DNA of 64,000 bases from Arabidopsis thaliana (lineage: Eukaryota; Streptophyta; Magnoliopsida; Brassicales; Brassicaceae), in assembly GCF_000001735.4 (NCBI RefSeq), contig NC_003076.8, positions 25,361,835-25,425,834 of the forward strand, in the 5' to 3' direction. Shown here in pieces: positions 35,935 to 55,250 of this stretch. Within the stretch, counting starts at the first letter, position 1, and the number at the start of each line of letters is the position of its first letter. The translations under genes were made by a program, and so were the position numbers. The notes under the pieces were generated by a model that saw only the letters and a list, made by a program, of their open reading frames with translations, was not told where the DNA came from and did not search any database.

Positions 35935-38240
35935 TTATCAGATTTCAGCTTAATTTCTCAGACAAGATCTGAGTATTTGATGAACCTGCAATAAAAAAAA
36001 AAGAAAAAGAGACGAGACACTTCAGTACAAAAAAAAACAGAGTAATCTTGAGAACAAAAGCAGAGTAGTACAAGAGCAGATCAATATGCAGAACAAGAGC
36101 AGAGTAGTACCTTAAATTACAAAAGTTTCAAACACCGTTTTTCTTTAAAACATATCGATAAATCAGAGGCAAAAGAGAACAGATGGTTTCAGTCACCGAC
36201 ACATATCAGTGGTCGTGTAAGGAAGGAGAAGAAAGAAAATCAAGAATCTTCAACGCGTGAAAGATAGAAAAAAGAAGAGTTTTTTTTGGTTTGTTCAGAG
36301 TTTGTTAGTGAGAATAGGTAAGTGAGAGAGTAACAGTAGTGTTATGTTATATACAAGAATCTTTCTTTTTGATATGCATGAGTTAAAAATTTGTGGGGTT
36401 AAATCACTCATTCCTATAGAAAGTGACTTTGTTTTATGCTTATTATCTTTATAAAAAGAAGACAAAGCTTTTTGCATAATGTTTACAATTATTAAACAAG
36501 CACTTATAATAGTTATTTTCTTTTTTTATTCGGTATACATTATTGTCTGGGCATACATAAGCTTTTCTAGTTGTATGTATATAAACTGGGACCAAGTGAT
36601 ACCGGAAGAAACCAAAGGAGAAGATGTTAAATGTGGTGTCGTAATAATTATAGTCATTTGTAGTTGAATAGTAATGACAGTCTCATCGTGATTTAACTAC
36701 TATGGACACAAATAAAACAATAACGATGGAAAGATATATAACAAACTAACTAGAGAAATTTGTTAACTAAAAATAGTAGTGGTGAATTTTAGATCGGCTT
36801 AACATGCTCTAAAAAATTATGTATGTCTAGTTTTTTGTTTGTGTAACACTTCTTTTTTTTTTTTTGACAATCATGTAAAATGTAATTCTATGATTCTATT
36901 GTATGGGCATATTATTATTTATATATAGGCATATAATCTTGTCATTTACTAATAATTCTTTAGTAACAACCATAAAGCTTATTGAGAGGTTGAAAGTGGT
37001 GGACCGGTGGGTGAAGTTATAAATGCAAATGGTTGAGGCCTAGGGAATTGAGTTACTAACTGTGTACCCAACATTAAGTCACAGCCTGTCCTTTCTATAT
37101 CGAGTGTGAAAGGTCAAAGATGCGTACCTTTGTTTACTCTTCAATTCACACTTTATATACGACTACTACTAGTACTACTTGAACTCAAATAATAACAAGA
37201 AATTGGAGTGAGATTATATGATTTTCAATTATTTGTACGTAGTTCAGATGTGGTGTGTGTGTGATAAGTCTTTGATTTGTAGTGTATAAGAAAATAGCGA
37301 TTACAGCAGTGTGGTTTGAAAATGTTCGATACTATGCGTTGTCATTGAATTAATTTGACAATGGAGTTATGGAGCAGAGAGACTCTCTCCTTTAAAAATT
37401 AATTTCCCAAACAATGAATTCTGATAGAATAAATTTATGCACATTTATTTTATACTATAGTACTATGTGGGGGACAAAAAAATACTATATAATCAACGTT
37501 ATTTTCATACTATTTAATAAAATACGTATATAAATATCGAATAAGATGGTTTTTGTTTGCGTATGAATTAGGTAGATGTGATAACTCGCTGTCTTTGATT
37601 TTTCATAATAAGCCGTCAATATCCATTTATCACTAGTTGGAACTTGGAAGTGTATATATATATATATGATTTCTTTTTAAGTTCTGATAAAGCAAAAAAG
37701 AATATGTTGACTTGGTCAAGTGGTCCAATGAATCCAATCTTCCAGCGGGCCATTTATAAAGAGACTATCAAACTAAAAAGTGGTTTACGAGTATAAACTA
37801 AGTTGATAAAAGGTTTTTTGTTTTGTTAAAAGGAAAATTATGTTTTGCAGAATGATTTATCTTACGAGTATAATGATCAATGATGTATTCTTAAAAGCAT
37901 GGGAAGATTGACTTCGGTTTAAAAATATATCCAGTTTCAAGTCTCTCACGTTAAGTGTAATAGTAATATAAGATTTGACAATCTTTATCATCGTTGACTT
38001 TGACCAACAAAAATAGTCAAATATTGGATATTTGGATATTTTCTAATTTATTCAGACAATGCAAAATTGCAGGTTCAGTATCAATGTATCATATTCATGG
38101 GATTTCAGATTTTGTGATGACTATTTTAGAACACTACTTTGTGATTATCTGAAATGTTATATTTAGGAATAAAAATCTTAGCTAAACTTTTTTTTTTTTT
38201 TACATTCGTGCTATTTGAAAGAAAAAAAAAACTTATAGTT

Positions 38241-38338
38241 GCTATGAATGAGAAACCATCTTCCTATGTATGTTGACCTGATAATCACTTGCTATGAATG
38301 AGACATTTTTATATAAAAAAACCGCTATGAACGAGACA
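38241..38338. repeat. Three copies of GCTATGAATGAGAC
   Basis: Copies begin at 38241, 38291 and 38324 (the last reads GCTATGAACGAGAC). The second and third continue with ATTT. This is a small dispersed duplication in the RNase J upstream region. Confidence 0.65.
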
Positions 38339-38396
38339 TTTAAAACCATCACGTTGACAGCAAACTGCATATAAATTAAGTTACCGAATGGTTTAA

Positions 38397-38414
38397 TGGG
38401 CCTAGTAATGGGCC
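38397..38414 (+). promoter_or_regulatory. Paired TGGGCC elements upstream of RNase J
   Basis: Two TGGGCC motifs at 38397-38402 and 38409-38414, about 270 bp before the ATG. TGGGCY (site II) elements are common in promoters of plant genes for organelle biogenesis and proliferating cells. Confidence 0.5.
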
Positions 38415-38623
38415 AAACAGTCTTTCTCCTTTATTTCAGATTGATATAGTGGCCACTACAAATGCAGGACCTGTCCCGTTGAGGAATAACCGGTTTTCAA
38501 TTCAATTGAGAGAAGGTTTATTGTATTCGTCGTCTCCCATCCGATAAGAGAGAAAGATAGTTTACAGTCACAGAGATACTTTTCTCACTCATCTCTCTCT
38601 CTCTTTCCCGCTTCCCTCCTTAA

Positions 38624-46361
<7,738 letters not shown>

Positions 46362-47152
46362 AAACTGCGGTTTGTGGTTGGTGAACGACATTAGCTGAAA
46401 TCTCTGCAACTCCTTAGTTAACACCCTTTATTGGTATGAAGAACGAGTTTTCGTATTTTACTTGAGAAAGATAGCTATAAACAAATTGCTTTCTTCTTTG
46501 TTTTCATGCTTATGCGACAACTAACTCTTTTTATACAATCCCCTATTGTTAAAAGTTATAATAATCGTCTATACTCTTTAGATTCCTTCAAAACTGATTT
46601 ATCTATTTCGGACCATTCGAAATTGAAGTCATATGAAAAAAAGTTTGAAAATCTTTATATATATGTCTGCACTAATTTCAAAAACCTGTTATTAAAAACA
46701 AATTTTCAGTGTATAATCTGCAGAATAAAACGATCACTATTGCACTAATTAAGCTTAAGAATAAGATATATTTGTGTAGTCCAAAGGTGACTGTACTGTG
46801 ACATGTTTCACATGTTTCAGTTCTATTTCATCGCTGTATCGGACCAATCGTCACAGACACAGTTAGCTAGTTTGTAATTATATATATCTGCCCCAATCTC
46901 TATTTATTAATATTAGAGACATACATATACTTCCAGAAAGTGTTTAATGCGTGACCTATGTCTATCAAACTGATTAATATATTGCATCCACTTCGATAAG
47001 ACGACATACTGATTTATATTTAATTTTTCTATTCACAAGTAAACTGTGAATCCCACACATATATAATATATTTATTTGATTTAATTTATAAACCACACAT
47101 TTTACATATTAGTTGGATATTCTACAAGGACATGACTTGATTAATCAATTAA
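46362..47152. other. Convergent AT-rich intergenic region
   Basis: The gap between the DUF167 gene (+) and CYP94B1 (-). Short open frames such as 46506-46748 look like chance. I see nothing else. Confidence 0.55.
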
Positions 47153-48685
47153 TTAAATATACATCGAATCACATTGCTCTCTCCTCTTGATCTTCACCTT
47201 TAGCCCACCAGCCATGTGAGCGGTTAGAAGAGGAACAAAGACCGGCCGGTTATTGCAAACCGGTATAATCTTAAACCGACTCAAAACTGAACCAACCACG
47301 TATTTCATTTGTGTAAAAGCCATTTCTTTACCTATGCAAACCCTTGGTCCGGCTTGGAAAACCGGAAACTTGAACGAACTCACACTTTTCAAAACCGGTT
47401 TTGTACCGTAACTCGGTTCTTCCTCAAACCACCGGTTTGGTTTAAACTCGTCCCAATCTTTACCCCACACCTTCTCCATCCTTCCCATACCGTAAGGGAA
47501 ATAAGTGACTTTGTCTCCCTTTTTGAGAGGTGTTCCATCTGGCAAAATGTCGTCGTTTGCTGCATGCTTTGAGTCCCAAGCCACTGGTGGGTAAAGCCTC
47601 ATTGCTTCACACAGACAAGCTTTTGTGTAACTCATCTCTCTCAAATCCTCAAACCCTAACCCTAAAGACCCTTTGTTTCTCAATTCGTCGAGTATCTTCG
47701 TCTCCACGTCATCATTTTGACTCAACAACCAAAACAGCCACGTCATCGCTGCCGACGTTGTATCCCTTCCCGCCATAATAAAGCTGATTACACTATCCCT
47801 CACGGCTTCTTCCCCGTGGCCAGCGGCGAGAAACCTCGACAGCAGGTCCTGCTTGTCCGACACGTCACCACCGATATCGAGGCTTTTCTTTTTGGCCCGG
47901 ATGATCTCAGACACAGACAAGTGTACGGTCTTGATGGCTTCTCTCAACCTCTTCTCGCTCCCTACGTTCAAGAAACGCTTTACTTTCCACACGGCGTAAA
48001 CCGGCTCCGTGGCGCGGCGAGCGCTGATCTCCGCCGCTACATCAAAAGCCTTAACAAGTTCTGGAACGGGTCGGGTCAAATCCAAACAATCCGGATCCCA
48101 ACCCAACGACACTTTGCATACAACATCGAAAGCAAAGCGCTTCAAAACCTCCTGAAAATCAACCGTCTCTCCACAGTCCACGGCGGAGGAAAGCACCGGA
48201 ATGAGGCGGTTTTGGACTTCTTCACGGAGGATTTCGAAAGTGAATTCCCTAAGAGAACGCATTGTAAACTCGTGGCTCGCGAGTTTACGCTGTGAGCTCC
48301 ATAACTCGCCGTCAGAATTAAAGATTCCGCCGCCGAGTAGATCTCCTAGGAGGTCGGTGAAAGGTTTGCCTTTAGGGAAGTTATAAAAATTTGTTTTGAG
48401 AATGTGCTCAACGTTTTCAGGGTTTGCAGTGATGATAGTCCGACGACCGAAGAGGAGATCGACGGTGATGGTTTGAGACGGAGAGAGACGGAGGAGATCT
48501 GTGTACCATTGGAGAAGACGGTGGCGGTTTTTGTTGAAGGAGAGAATAGAGCCGATGAGTTGGTACGATGTCGGATTAGAGGGTGATGCGGTTTTGGCTT
48601 TTAGGGTTTTTGTTGGGAATGAGAAGATTAATACAAACCCTATGATTGGAAATAGGATGAGAATTATTGCGTTGAGCATTTCCAT
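47153..48685 (-). CDS. CYP94B1: Cytochrome P450, CYP94B1 type
   Basis: Single exon of 510 residues, intronless as is usual in the CYP94 family. The frame is open further upstream without stop, but the first ATG after the TATA box that gives the usual membrane anchor (MEMLNAIILILFPIIGF) is at 48685. P450 signatures: I-helix AGRDTTSA, K-helix EAMR, FKPNRW, and heme-binding FQAGPRVCIGKE with the axial Cys. Family knowledge: CYP94B enzymes omega-hydroxylate jasmonoyl-isoleucine (12-hydroxylation), damping jasmonate signalling, in the ER. Expression is normally wound- and jasmonate-induced. Assignment to B1 rather than B3 is from recall of the locus order. Confidence 0.94.
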   Translation of the reverse strand: MEMLNAIILILFPIIGFVLIFSFPTKTLKAKTASPSNPTSYQLIGSILSFNKNRHRLLQWYTDLLRLSPSQTITVDLLFGRRTIITANPENVEHILKTNFYNFPKGKPFTDLLGDLLGGGIFNSDGELWSSQRKLASHEFTMRSLREFTFEILREEVQNRLIPVLSSAVDCGETVDFQEVLKRFAFDVVCKVSLGWDPDCLDLTRPVPELVKAFDVAAEISARRATEPVYAVWKVKRFLNVGSEKRLREAIKTVHLSVSEIIRAKKKSLDIGGDVSDKQDLLSRFLAAGHGEEAVRDSVISFIMAGRDTTSAAMTWLFWLLSQNDDVETKILDELRNKGSLGLGFEDLREMSYTKACLCEAMRLYPPVAWDSKHAANDDILPDGTPLKKGDKVTYFPYGMGRMEKVWGKDWDEFKPNRWFEEEPSYGTKPVLKSVSSFKFPVFQAGPRVCIGKEMAFTQMKYVVGSVLSRFKIIPVCNNRPVFVPLLTAHMAGGLKVKIKRREQCDSMYI

Positions 48686-48760
48686 TTTGGATTCTTGGGT
48701 TTCTTGTTTGGGTAAGTTAATTATGTTGTTTTGATTTGTGTTCTTGATCTGTAGAGGAAC

Positions 48761-48778
48761 TATTATATATATAGGAGA
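48761..48778 (-). promoter_or_regulatory. TATA box of CYP94B1
   Basis: The minus strand reads CTCCTATATATATAATAG, 76-93 bp upstream of the ATG at 48685. Strong TATA boxes are typical of inducible plant genes. Confidence 0.7.
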
Positions 48779-50373
48779 ATAAAAACAGAATAAAAGTTGT
48801 GGCTCCGACCATATCACTTCGGTACAGAACACGACATAATTAATAAAGCTTTCTTTCATTTCTTTATTGAAACTTGATTAGTATTTTGAGCGATAAAGCT
48901 TTTTCATTTAAGAAGGTTTACCTTAATTAGTATTGTCTCAAGTCGGATCCCAACCCTAATTTTGATTTATAAAAAACAAGTTGTTTTGACTTTTGAGTAA
49001 AATGAACAAACACCTTCATTCATTTTTTTTAACAAAATGGAGAAAATGTCATCGTCAAAAGATTAAAAAATTAAAATGGAAAATGTGTAAGCTCGTTTTT
49101 CTTTTGTCAAACATATAAGCTACTTTTGTAAAGAACTATTGTATAGATACATATACATTGGACTTGGCCATTATAAATTGGAATTGTTAAGGATTTTGGC
49201 TATATTAATAAGAAAATTTGGTATCCTCTTTGATATGATCAAATTAATAAAAGTTACACGTGATCAACAAGTTTATTTGCTTAAACAGTTGGAAGAAATA
49301 ATCAAGCTAATTAAAACGTTTTTGAAACATATTTTCAGTAAATGTCGACGCAACATGGCAATCACACAGGGACCAAAGAAATGAAGATTGATGTATAATT
49401 AAGTTGATTTGGACAAGCCACTACCACCGAACCGGTGGCCAAGTCTCCCGCCAAAACTAATAATAAGAGACATAGACACGGTTCAAACGCTGAAAAGGTT
49501 AAACATTTTCATCAACGAAACAATTATAAATATATTTTATACTGTATTTAGTTAAGTGGTCTCTCATCAGAACTTATAAATGTTGCTTGTATTAAAACTT
49601 TTTGCCCCTTCCTGGAATAGTAACAGAATCTTTCACTTAAACAACAAACTCTAGTAGTATTAGTTATTCTAATCATTAATTATGTCCAGCCCGTGATGAC
49701 ATAAGTGATGATCTGACAAATAATGAACTTTGATACTTAGGAGATCTTTTTGAATCAAGGGAATCATCAAATAATATATAATACTCAATTACTCAGCATT
49801 TGCAATAAATATTATCTTCGTTTCTTAAGGAGTTGATCCGCATATATGCCCAAAGACCAAAGTAAGTAACCAAAACACATTGGAATCTCTTTGCAAGACG
49901 AAATTCGAATTCGGACATAAAATTTGATTTGTTTTTAATCTGTGTATCTTTCTAAACAATATTTAAATTTGGATTACAACTAGAACAATATCCTTACAAT
50001 CGGTTGAGCTACCAACATTTTTGTTGCTATATCTAGTGTCGATAAGTTAGTGAACTATTGAAATCAAGATTACTGTATCTCACTAGCATATATGTTTGTT
50101 CTAATATTAATTTAATCACAGTTCTAAATTAAATAAGTGTAATTTCTTTGCGTGCAGACGAATAATTCATTACATGAGGACGACAAAGTATTGGTTGGAG
50201 AATCCGCCAATACCAGACATGTGTCGGATAAGATCGAACACGTTGATAAAATTCTTCAGCCGAAATTTGAAACAATTGAATGCACGATTATTATTAACGT
50301 TATGTATGTAGAACAACAAATAAAAATACACTTTTTGTGACTACTAGTTCAGTGGATCTTTATCAGTTTTCGT

Positions 50374-50390
50374 GCACGTGGTTCACGTGG
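50374..50390. promoter_or_regulatory. Tandem G-box pair
   Basis: CACGTGGTTCACGTGG contains two CACGTG cores ten bases apart. CACGTG is bound by bHLH (MYC2-type) and bZIP factors. It lies 1.7 kb upstream of CYP94B1. Confidence 0.5.
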
Positions 50391-51770
50391 TTTGAAAATC
50401 GAGTTTCTTTCATAGAGCAAAAAAGTCGGAACTAGTTCCATTGACTTATTTTTAAGCTCGTGTTGGCTGAAAATCATCCACATTTTAAAAAATAATACAA
50501 TCTTACCTCTTTGTCTCATCTATACTTTATTTCGTTTTAGATATTTCATATTTATTTGCCTACTCATTAAAAAAATATCTATCTAGTAATCTTTTTTAAC
50601 TAACTCATTTCATTAAAATAGACGAGAAAGGTATAGTGGTTTATGTATATTGATTATAAAATAAACAAAATGATGCATACATTTCTTTTGTAGTCCGGCG
50701 TTAATAATTGATGATATGCGGAGTGAAAAAACGAAAACCAATGGTTAATTAATTAGTTCATATGCAAAATATGGTGAAAATATGTAAGATTGGTGTGAGC
50801 CTGTCACGTTGTGACCAGAAAACGGCGCCGTTCGGAGAACTGGCTCCATTAAGTACAAGAGCTCTGAACCAAAAGCATCGCAACGAGTTTCTACTTATTT
50901 ATTAGAAAATGTCCACAAGTGTCCCATTCTTTGCTTTGATTTGACACACAATTATTTGTCATAACGACATCTACAAAAAAAGAAAGAAAGAGAAGAATTG
51001 CCCTTCTTTGAAAGTACTTTCTCTTTCATTTTTCGTTCTCACAACTTCATTTTCACCGTCCAAGAGACTCGTGGTTTTGACTCGCACTAATTTTTATGAT
51101 GCTTTTGTTTTCATTTTTGAAAGGGAGAAAAGAGAGGTACTATATCAAATAGACATCATTTTACTATCAAGAATAAGAAATTATTTCAATTTTTTTAAAA
51201 AATTAATAAATAATTTAGAAATTCAACACTAGCTTTTCACGGTTAAATACTAAAGTCTAATCCATAAAACTAAAATTTTAGCCCCATTTATTTTCTTTTT
51301 TCGTTTTATCTCCTAATAACCAAAAATATACAACGGTTGTGTTTGTAATTTTTTCATCAAATCCGCCACAAAAGGATTTTGGTTTCACTTTTTGGTAGGT
51401 GAACAGGAATTGAAAATTTGCATGTCTCACTTGCGGGTCAAATGTTGTTTTGCCTTATAATTCTTCTTTGATTTTAAACTATTGACCATAGTGTTGTACT
51501 TAATATAGCCAGCCCCAAAGCAATTCCATCACATTTTTAATTAACCAAGACCGCCTGGTTTGGTTTGGTTTGCTTTATCAAAAGATGAAATCCATATTAC
51601 AAATGTCACCAAACCGGATTCATAAACTAAAGTAGCCTAATTCCTGATAACAAATTCTCCAGATGAGATCAAAAGGATTTGTATTTGATCAAGAACAACA
51701 ACAATTCTCTCCTATTTGGGAAACCTCTAAAGATACATATATTCACCAGAGCACCCTTCTCAACTTCATT

Positions 51771-53565
51771 TCAGTTGGCACTCTTCAGACGCGCAATGAG
51801 CTCATCCTGCAAAACCAGTCAAGTTCCATAATCAATCAGTGGAACAAGAGCCACGATAAACAAAGAACTGGAAGCAACCCCATACGACAGATTCTTTAAG
51901 ATACTATTGAGAGTACAAGACTGAGAAGCTGTAAACAATTTTAACAGAGTTTTCAAAAAGAACAGTAGCATATATTGTGACTTGCCTTTCTTCCTTTTGT
52001 TGGAAGGCCCTTCTCCTTGAGCATGGCGCGGAGCTTCTCAACGGTCAAAGACTGAAAGTCTCTTTCGCCTGTGCGACTGCTTGATCCTTCTGTGCAGAAG
52101 AAATTCATTGTTTAAAGTCCAAGTGACATACGATCTTGAAAATTAAATCAAATAGAATTAAAGGTATAAAGAGATAACCTTGTCTAGATGCATTAGCAGC
52201 TCTTTTAGCTGAGCTTCTGTCGTCCAGAGCTCTATTTGCAGCCCTACGAATAAGAAAAAGTAATAGATGAACACACCATTTATGTAGGCAATAAGAAAGA
52301 TTAGTGATTTTCAGTCAGTAAGATTAGTCACGCAAGGGAGGAAAGAACTAATCACGTGTCGTAGTTACCTCTTTTTAGGACCATCTTCAGCAGTTCCTTT
52401 TGAGTCTTTAGAACTAGATTCGCCTTTTTGCTTCTTTAACAAGAGAGATCTGATTAGTATATTTTGCTGGTTTGTTTTGATAAGCTGTCCTTCTGGATAT
52501 ATGACAAACAAAATAAGTTAGGAGTTGTTAGTAAGACAAAATTCTACAGGAAACAAAGACTTATTACTGAAACGCAGCTTATTCTGAAACTGATAATCCT
52601 GAGACTCCCAATTACTTTTCCAGTGTAGCCAATTCTCACCCAGAGAGAAAATGAAAAGGAATTGTTTTATGAGATTGCTACAAGAAACTGTCTCTAAGAA
52701 AACAACTCGTGGAACAAAACGAAAAAAGAAAAGAATTACCTGGGGGAGATGTGTCATGCTCACAAATGTAGACCCGCAAGCTTCCCTGAAATCTTACACA
52801 AAAGAAAGTTACTAAAATGTATGATTAAGCTTTAACAAAGAAGCTATTACTACACAGATAGATGAAACAACTTCAAAAGGAAAGAAACACTCTGAGATCC
52901 TGCCAGTCTGCCACATTCACAGGAAAACTAGAACTGAATGATCTTATAAGAAAATAAATTGTAATAAAACTCCAATATGATTGGAAATAAGAGCTACGCA
53001 TTACTAAATCCAGCTTTTGACAGCAACACATGGATTCAAAGCAGTCGCTTGCCAACGTTACTAAAGTAATTAACAAGATCAATTGTCATGAACTGAAGCA
53101 GTATATTATAAGTGAACTCTTGTAATTATCATTACACAATTTGATCACAAATCTCAAAGCTTCAAGCATTTATAGTAAATGGTAAAATTCAAAGTAAAAA
53201 GCAGAAACTTTGAGCCTATAGGCACAAAGTGTGGAACCTAAACCTAAAATCAAAATTACAATTCAGACAAGATTTTCTCTGATTTAATTCTACCCAAATT
53301 TCAACGATCTGGAACTACAATCAAGATCACTTTGAAGAATTGAAGACGCATACAAAAAGCTAATCACTTTGAAAAACCCAAAATTTCAAAATTCGGAATC
53401 CATAATAGACCTTAGAAAACAAAAAAGGCGGGAATGGGTTAGAAAAGTTACCGGATTGGAAGAGACGACGGTAGAAGACAAGAAACCTCGAGACGGGAGG
53501 TCAGAAAGGAACTTGGAAGCAGTTTGATCAGAAGAATCGGATGGTTGAGATGATGAAGCCTCCAT
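51771..53565 (-). CDS. SAP-domain protein
   Basis: Six exons: 53565-53452, 52785-52740, 52492-52369, 52243-52179, 52089-51986 and 51806-51771, for 162 residues. The SAP motif occupies the C terminus ([16 protein letters not shown], then PTKGRKDELIARL), a helix-turn-helix for binding scaffold DNA or RNA. The middle is Lys/Ser/Ala-rich. The N terminus is Ser-rich. The last intron uses a GC donor (AAG|GCAAGT), needed to keep the SAP motif whole. A nuclear role is inferred from the family. Upstream GGCCCATAT elements occur at about 53714 and 53759 (minus orientation). Confidence 0.88.
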
Positions 53566-54497
53566 TGACAAACCACTGATAAACCCTAGCCGAGGAAGAC
53601 GAACCCAGAAGAGCAAGAGAGGGCGAGAGAGCAAAGAGAGAACAGACAGAAAATCGTTTAGGAACAAAGCGGCACAGAGATGGTCACCGTCCGATTGCGT
53701 CTATTGGAGAAAGATATGGGCCTTATTAGGCCTTAAGATGATTAAGTAAGAAGTTAATATATGGGCCTTAATATAATTTATATATACATGTTAAAACGTG
53801 GTCTATTCAAAGCTAATATATAGGCCTTATCAGGCCTTAAGATGATTAAGTAAGAAGTTATTATAAGAGACAGAGAACTCAAAGCTACTACAAGCCATGA
53901 AATACAAACTCAATATGCCATACATAAGCTCTGATCATTACTAGATTAGGAGCAAGAATCAACAAAAATACAAAGCATAGATTAGAATCTGCACATTTAG
54001 ATTAATATATAGTTAAGCAAGTCTGCAGTTTTGCTGCAATAACTTATAAGTTAACAGGAAAAATGAAAAAGAGCTTTTTTGTTTTGTTTTGTTTGATCTC
54101 TCTCTCTCTCTCGAGTAAGTCATTCGAATCATAGACATATAAGAATCAGACACTTGCAGGGTCGAAATGATGATTAAATCTCTAAGCTTCTGGTTCCATA
54201 GCTCAACTGCACAACATTGTACAAATAATCAAAGGTGTGAGTCAAATCAAATAATGGATATCAAAATTGTGTATTTTACAAAGTTTTGTTTATGAATCTA
54301 AAGAAATGAGCCAGATGATACTGTAAATTGAGCTTCTTTGATATTATCAATTTTTAGCTTATTTGATGAGAATCAATGAAGATGACACAGAGCAGCAAAT
54401 TCCTCTAAGACTAATCAAAGCAAGCTCATGAAGAATCTCAATAACCATAGATAATCAATTGCAACAAGCTACATTGCTGAATATTACTAGAATTCAC
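53566..54497. other. SAP gene promoter and NF-YC4 3' UTR
   Basis: The left part has a duplicated promoter segment with GGCCCATAT motifs (53714-53863). The right part is the 3' UTR of NF-YC4 with a probable intron between about 54202 and 54500. A (CT)n run lies at 54096-54112. No other gene is seen. Confidence 0.55.
53717..53863. repeat. 43-bp direct repeat upstream of the SAP gene
   Basis: AGGCCTTAAGATGATTAAGT followed by AAGAAGTTA occurs at about 53728 and again at about 53832, about 104 bp apart. Each copy is preceded by GGCCTTAT. It is a nearly perfect duplication. Confidence 0.8.
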
Positions 54498-55250
54498 TTA
54501 CCCTTGGCTATCGAGATTACCATGGCCGCTACTTCCTCCACTTCCATAAGACACATCATCACCACCACCAGCTGAATTCTGCCAAACGCTTTGCCATGCC
54601 TGAGAAGGAGGCTGAGCATAAACACCGCTAGGATCCATCGCCGGTCTTCCAATCATCATCCCTCCAGGAACCGCCGGTTGTCCCATCGGTGGATAATAAT
54701 AAGGAACACCGCTCGCGGCGGGAGCAACCATACCTCCTCCACCAAGAGCCGATGCTGCATCTTCCTCTTCCTTGATCTCTTCCCTAGGAACAATATCAAC
54801 AAGGAAATCGAAGATATCGGTTCTAGTAATCGCAGCAGCGATATCGTTTTTCTGAAGCGTACGACGTTTGTTCTCTTCAGCGTGAAGCCAAGATCTAATC
54901 GTAAGTTCGAGAATGAAAAGCTCACAAGCTTTCGCGAAGAGAATCGGTGCTTCGGCGGAGATCATACGCACATCTTCATCAGCTTTCATGATTTTTTTGA
55001 TACGAGCTAGAGGGAGCTGATGGTTTTTGAAATCGTTTACCTGTTCGATCTCTTGTCTCTGGTATGTCCAGAACATTTGAAGCTGTTGCTGTTGTTGCTG
55101 GAGGAGGTGGTGGTATGTCGCTCCTCCTCCGGTGACTATTGATGCAGATCCAGATGGTGGAGGAGGGATTACGGTTGTGACGGCGGAGCCAGGTGGATAG
55201 ACGGAGGTTGGTGGTGGTTGCTGGTTGTTGTTGTTGTTGTTATTGTCCAT
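54498..55250 (-). CDS. NFYC4: NF-Y transcription factor subunit C4
   Basis: Single coding exon, 250 residues. The N terminus has Asn ([10 protein letters not shown]), Pro and Gln tracts. The histone fold spans about 79-155 ([16 protein letters not shown], then [17 protein letters not shown] and the alpha-[13 protein letters not shown]). The C terminus is Gly/Pro/Tyr-rich. Family knowledge: NF-YC pairs with NF-YB and then NF-YA or CO-type proteins to bind CCAAT; NF-YC3/4/9 promote photoperiodic flowering and affect ABA and light responses. The stop codon lies within a donor-like GGTAAGTG. It is divergent from MED30, with 232 bp between ATGs. Confidence 0.96.
   Translation of the reverse strand: MDNNNNNNNQQPPPTSVYPPGSAVTTVIPPPPSGSASIVTGGGATYHHLLQQQQQQLQMFWTYQRQEIEQVNDFKNHQLPLARIKKIMKADEDVRMISAEAPILFAKACELFILELTIRSWLHAEENKRRTLQKNDIAAAITRTDIFDFLVDIVPREEIKEEEDAASALGGGGMVAPAASGVPYYYPPMGQPAVPGGMMIGRPAMDPSGVYAQPPSQAWQSVWQNSAGGGDDVSYGSGGSSGHGNLDSQG

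Larger units (their letters stand above)
48686..51770. other. CYP94B1 promoter and gene-poor AT-rich region
   Basis: The first 100 bp hold the TATA box. Further out are CACGTG at 49257, a tandem pair of CACGTGG at 50374-50390 and a perfect palindrome AACGGCGCCGTT at 50821-50832 next to GTCACGTTGTGAC (50803). Short open frames (49139-49384, 50152-50340, 51008-51232) show no protein-like conservation. The right end is the 3' flank of the SAP gene. Confidence 0.55.

Noticed and set aside
36479-36667. Short hydrophobic frame upstream of the RLK
   Set aside because: It lies in AT-rich intergenic DNA with no supporting signal.
47717-48295. Plus-strand open frame of 192 codons
   Set aside because: It is antisense to the intronless CYP94B1 coding exon, whose minus-strand frame carries all P450 motifs.
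49139-50340. Short open frames (49139-49384 and 50152-50340) in the CYP94B1 upstream region
   Set aside because: Lys/Ile-rich or unremarkable products, no start context, no domain; the second has an acceptor-like TGCAG before it but no partner exon.
51663-51899. Plus-strand 78-codon frame
   Set aside because: It is antisense to the last exon and 3' UTR of the SAP gene.
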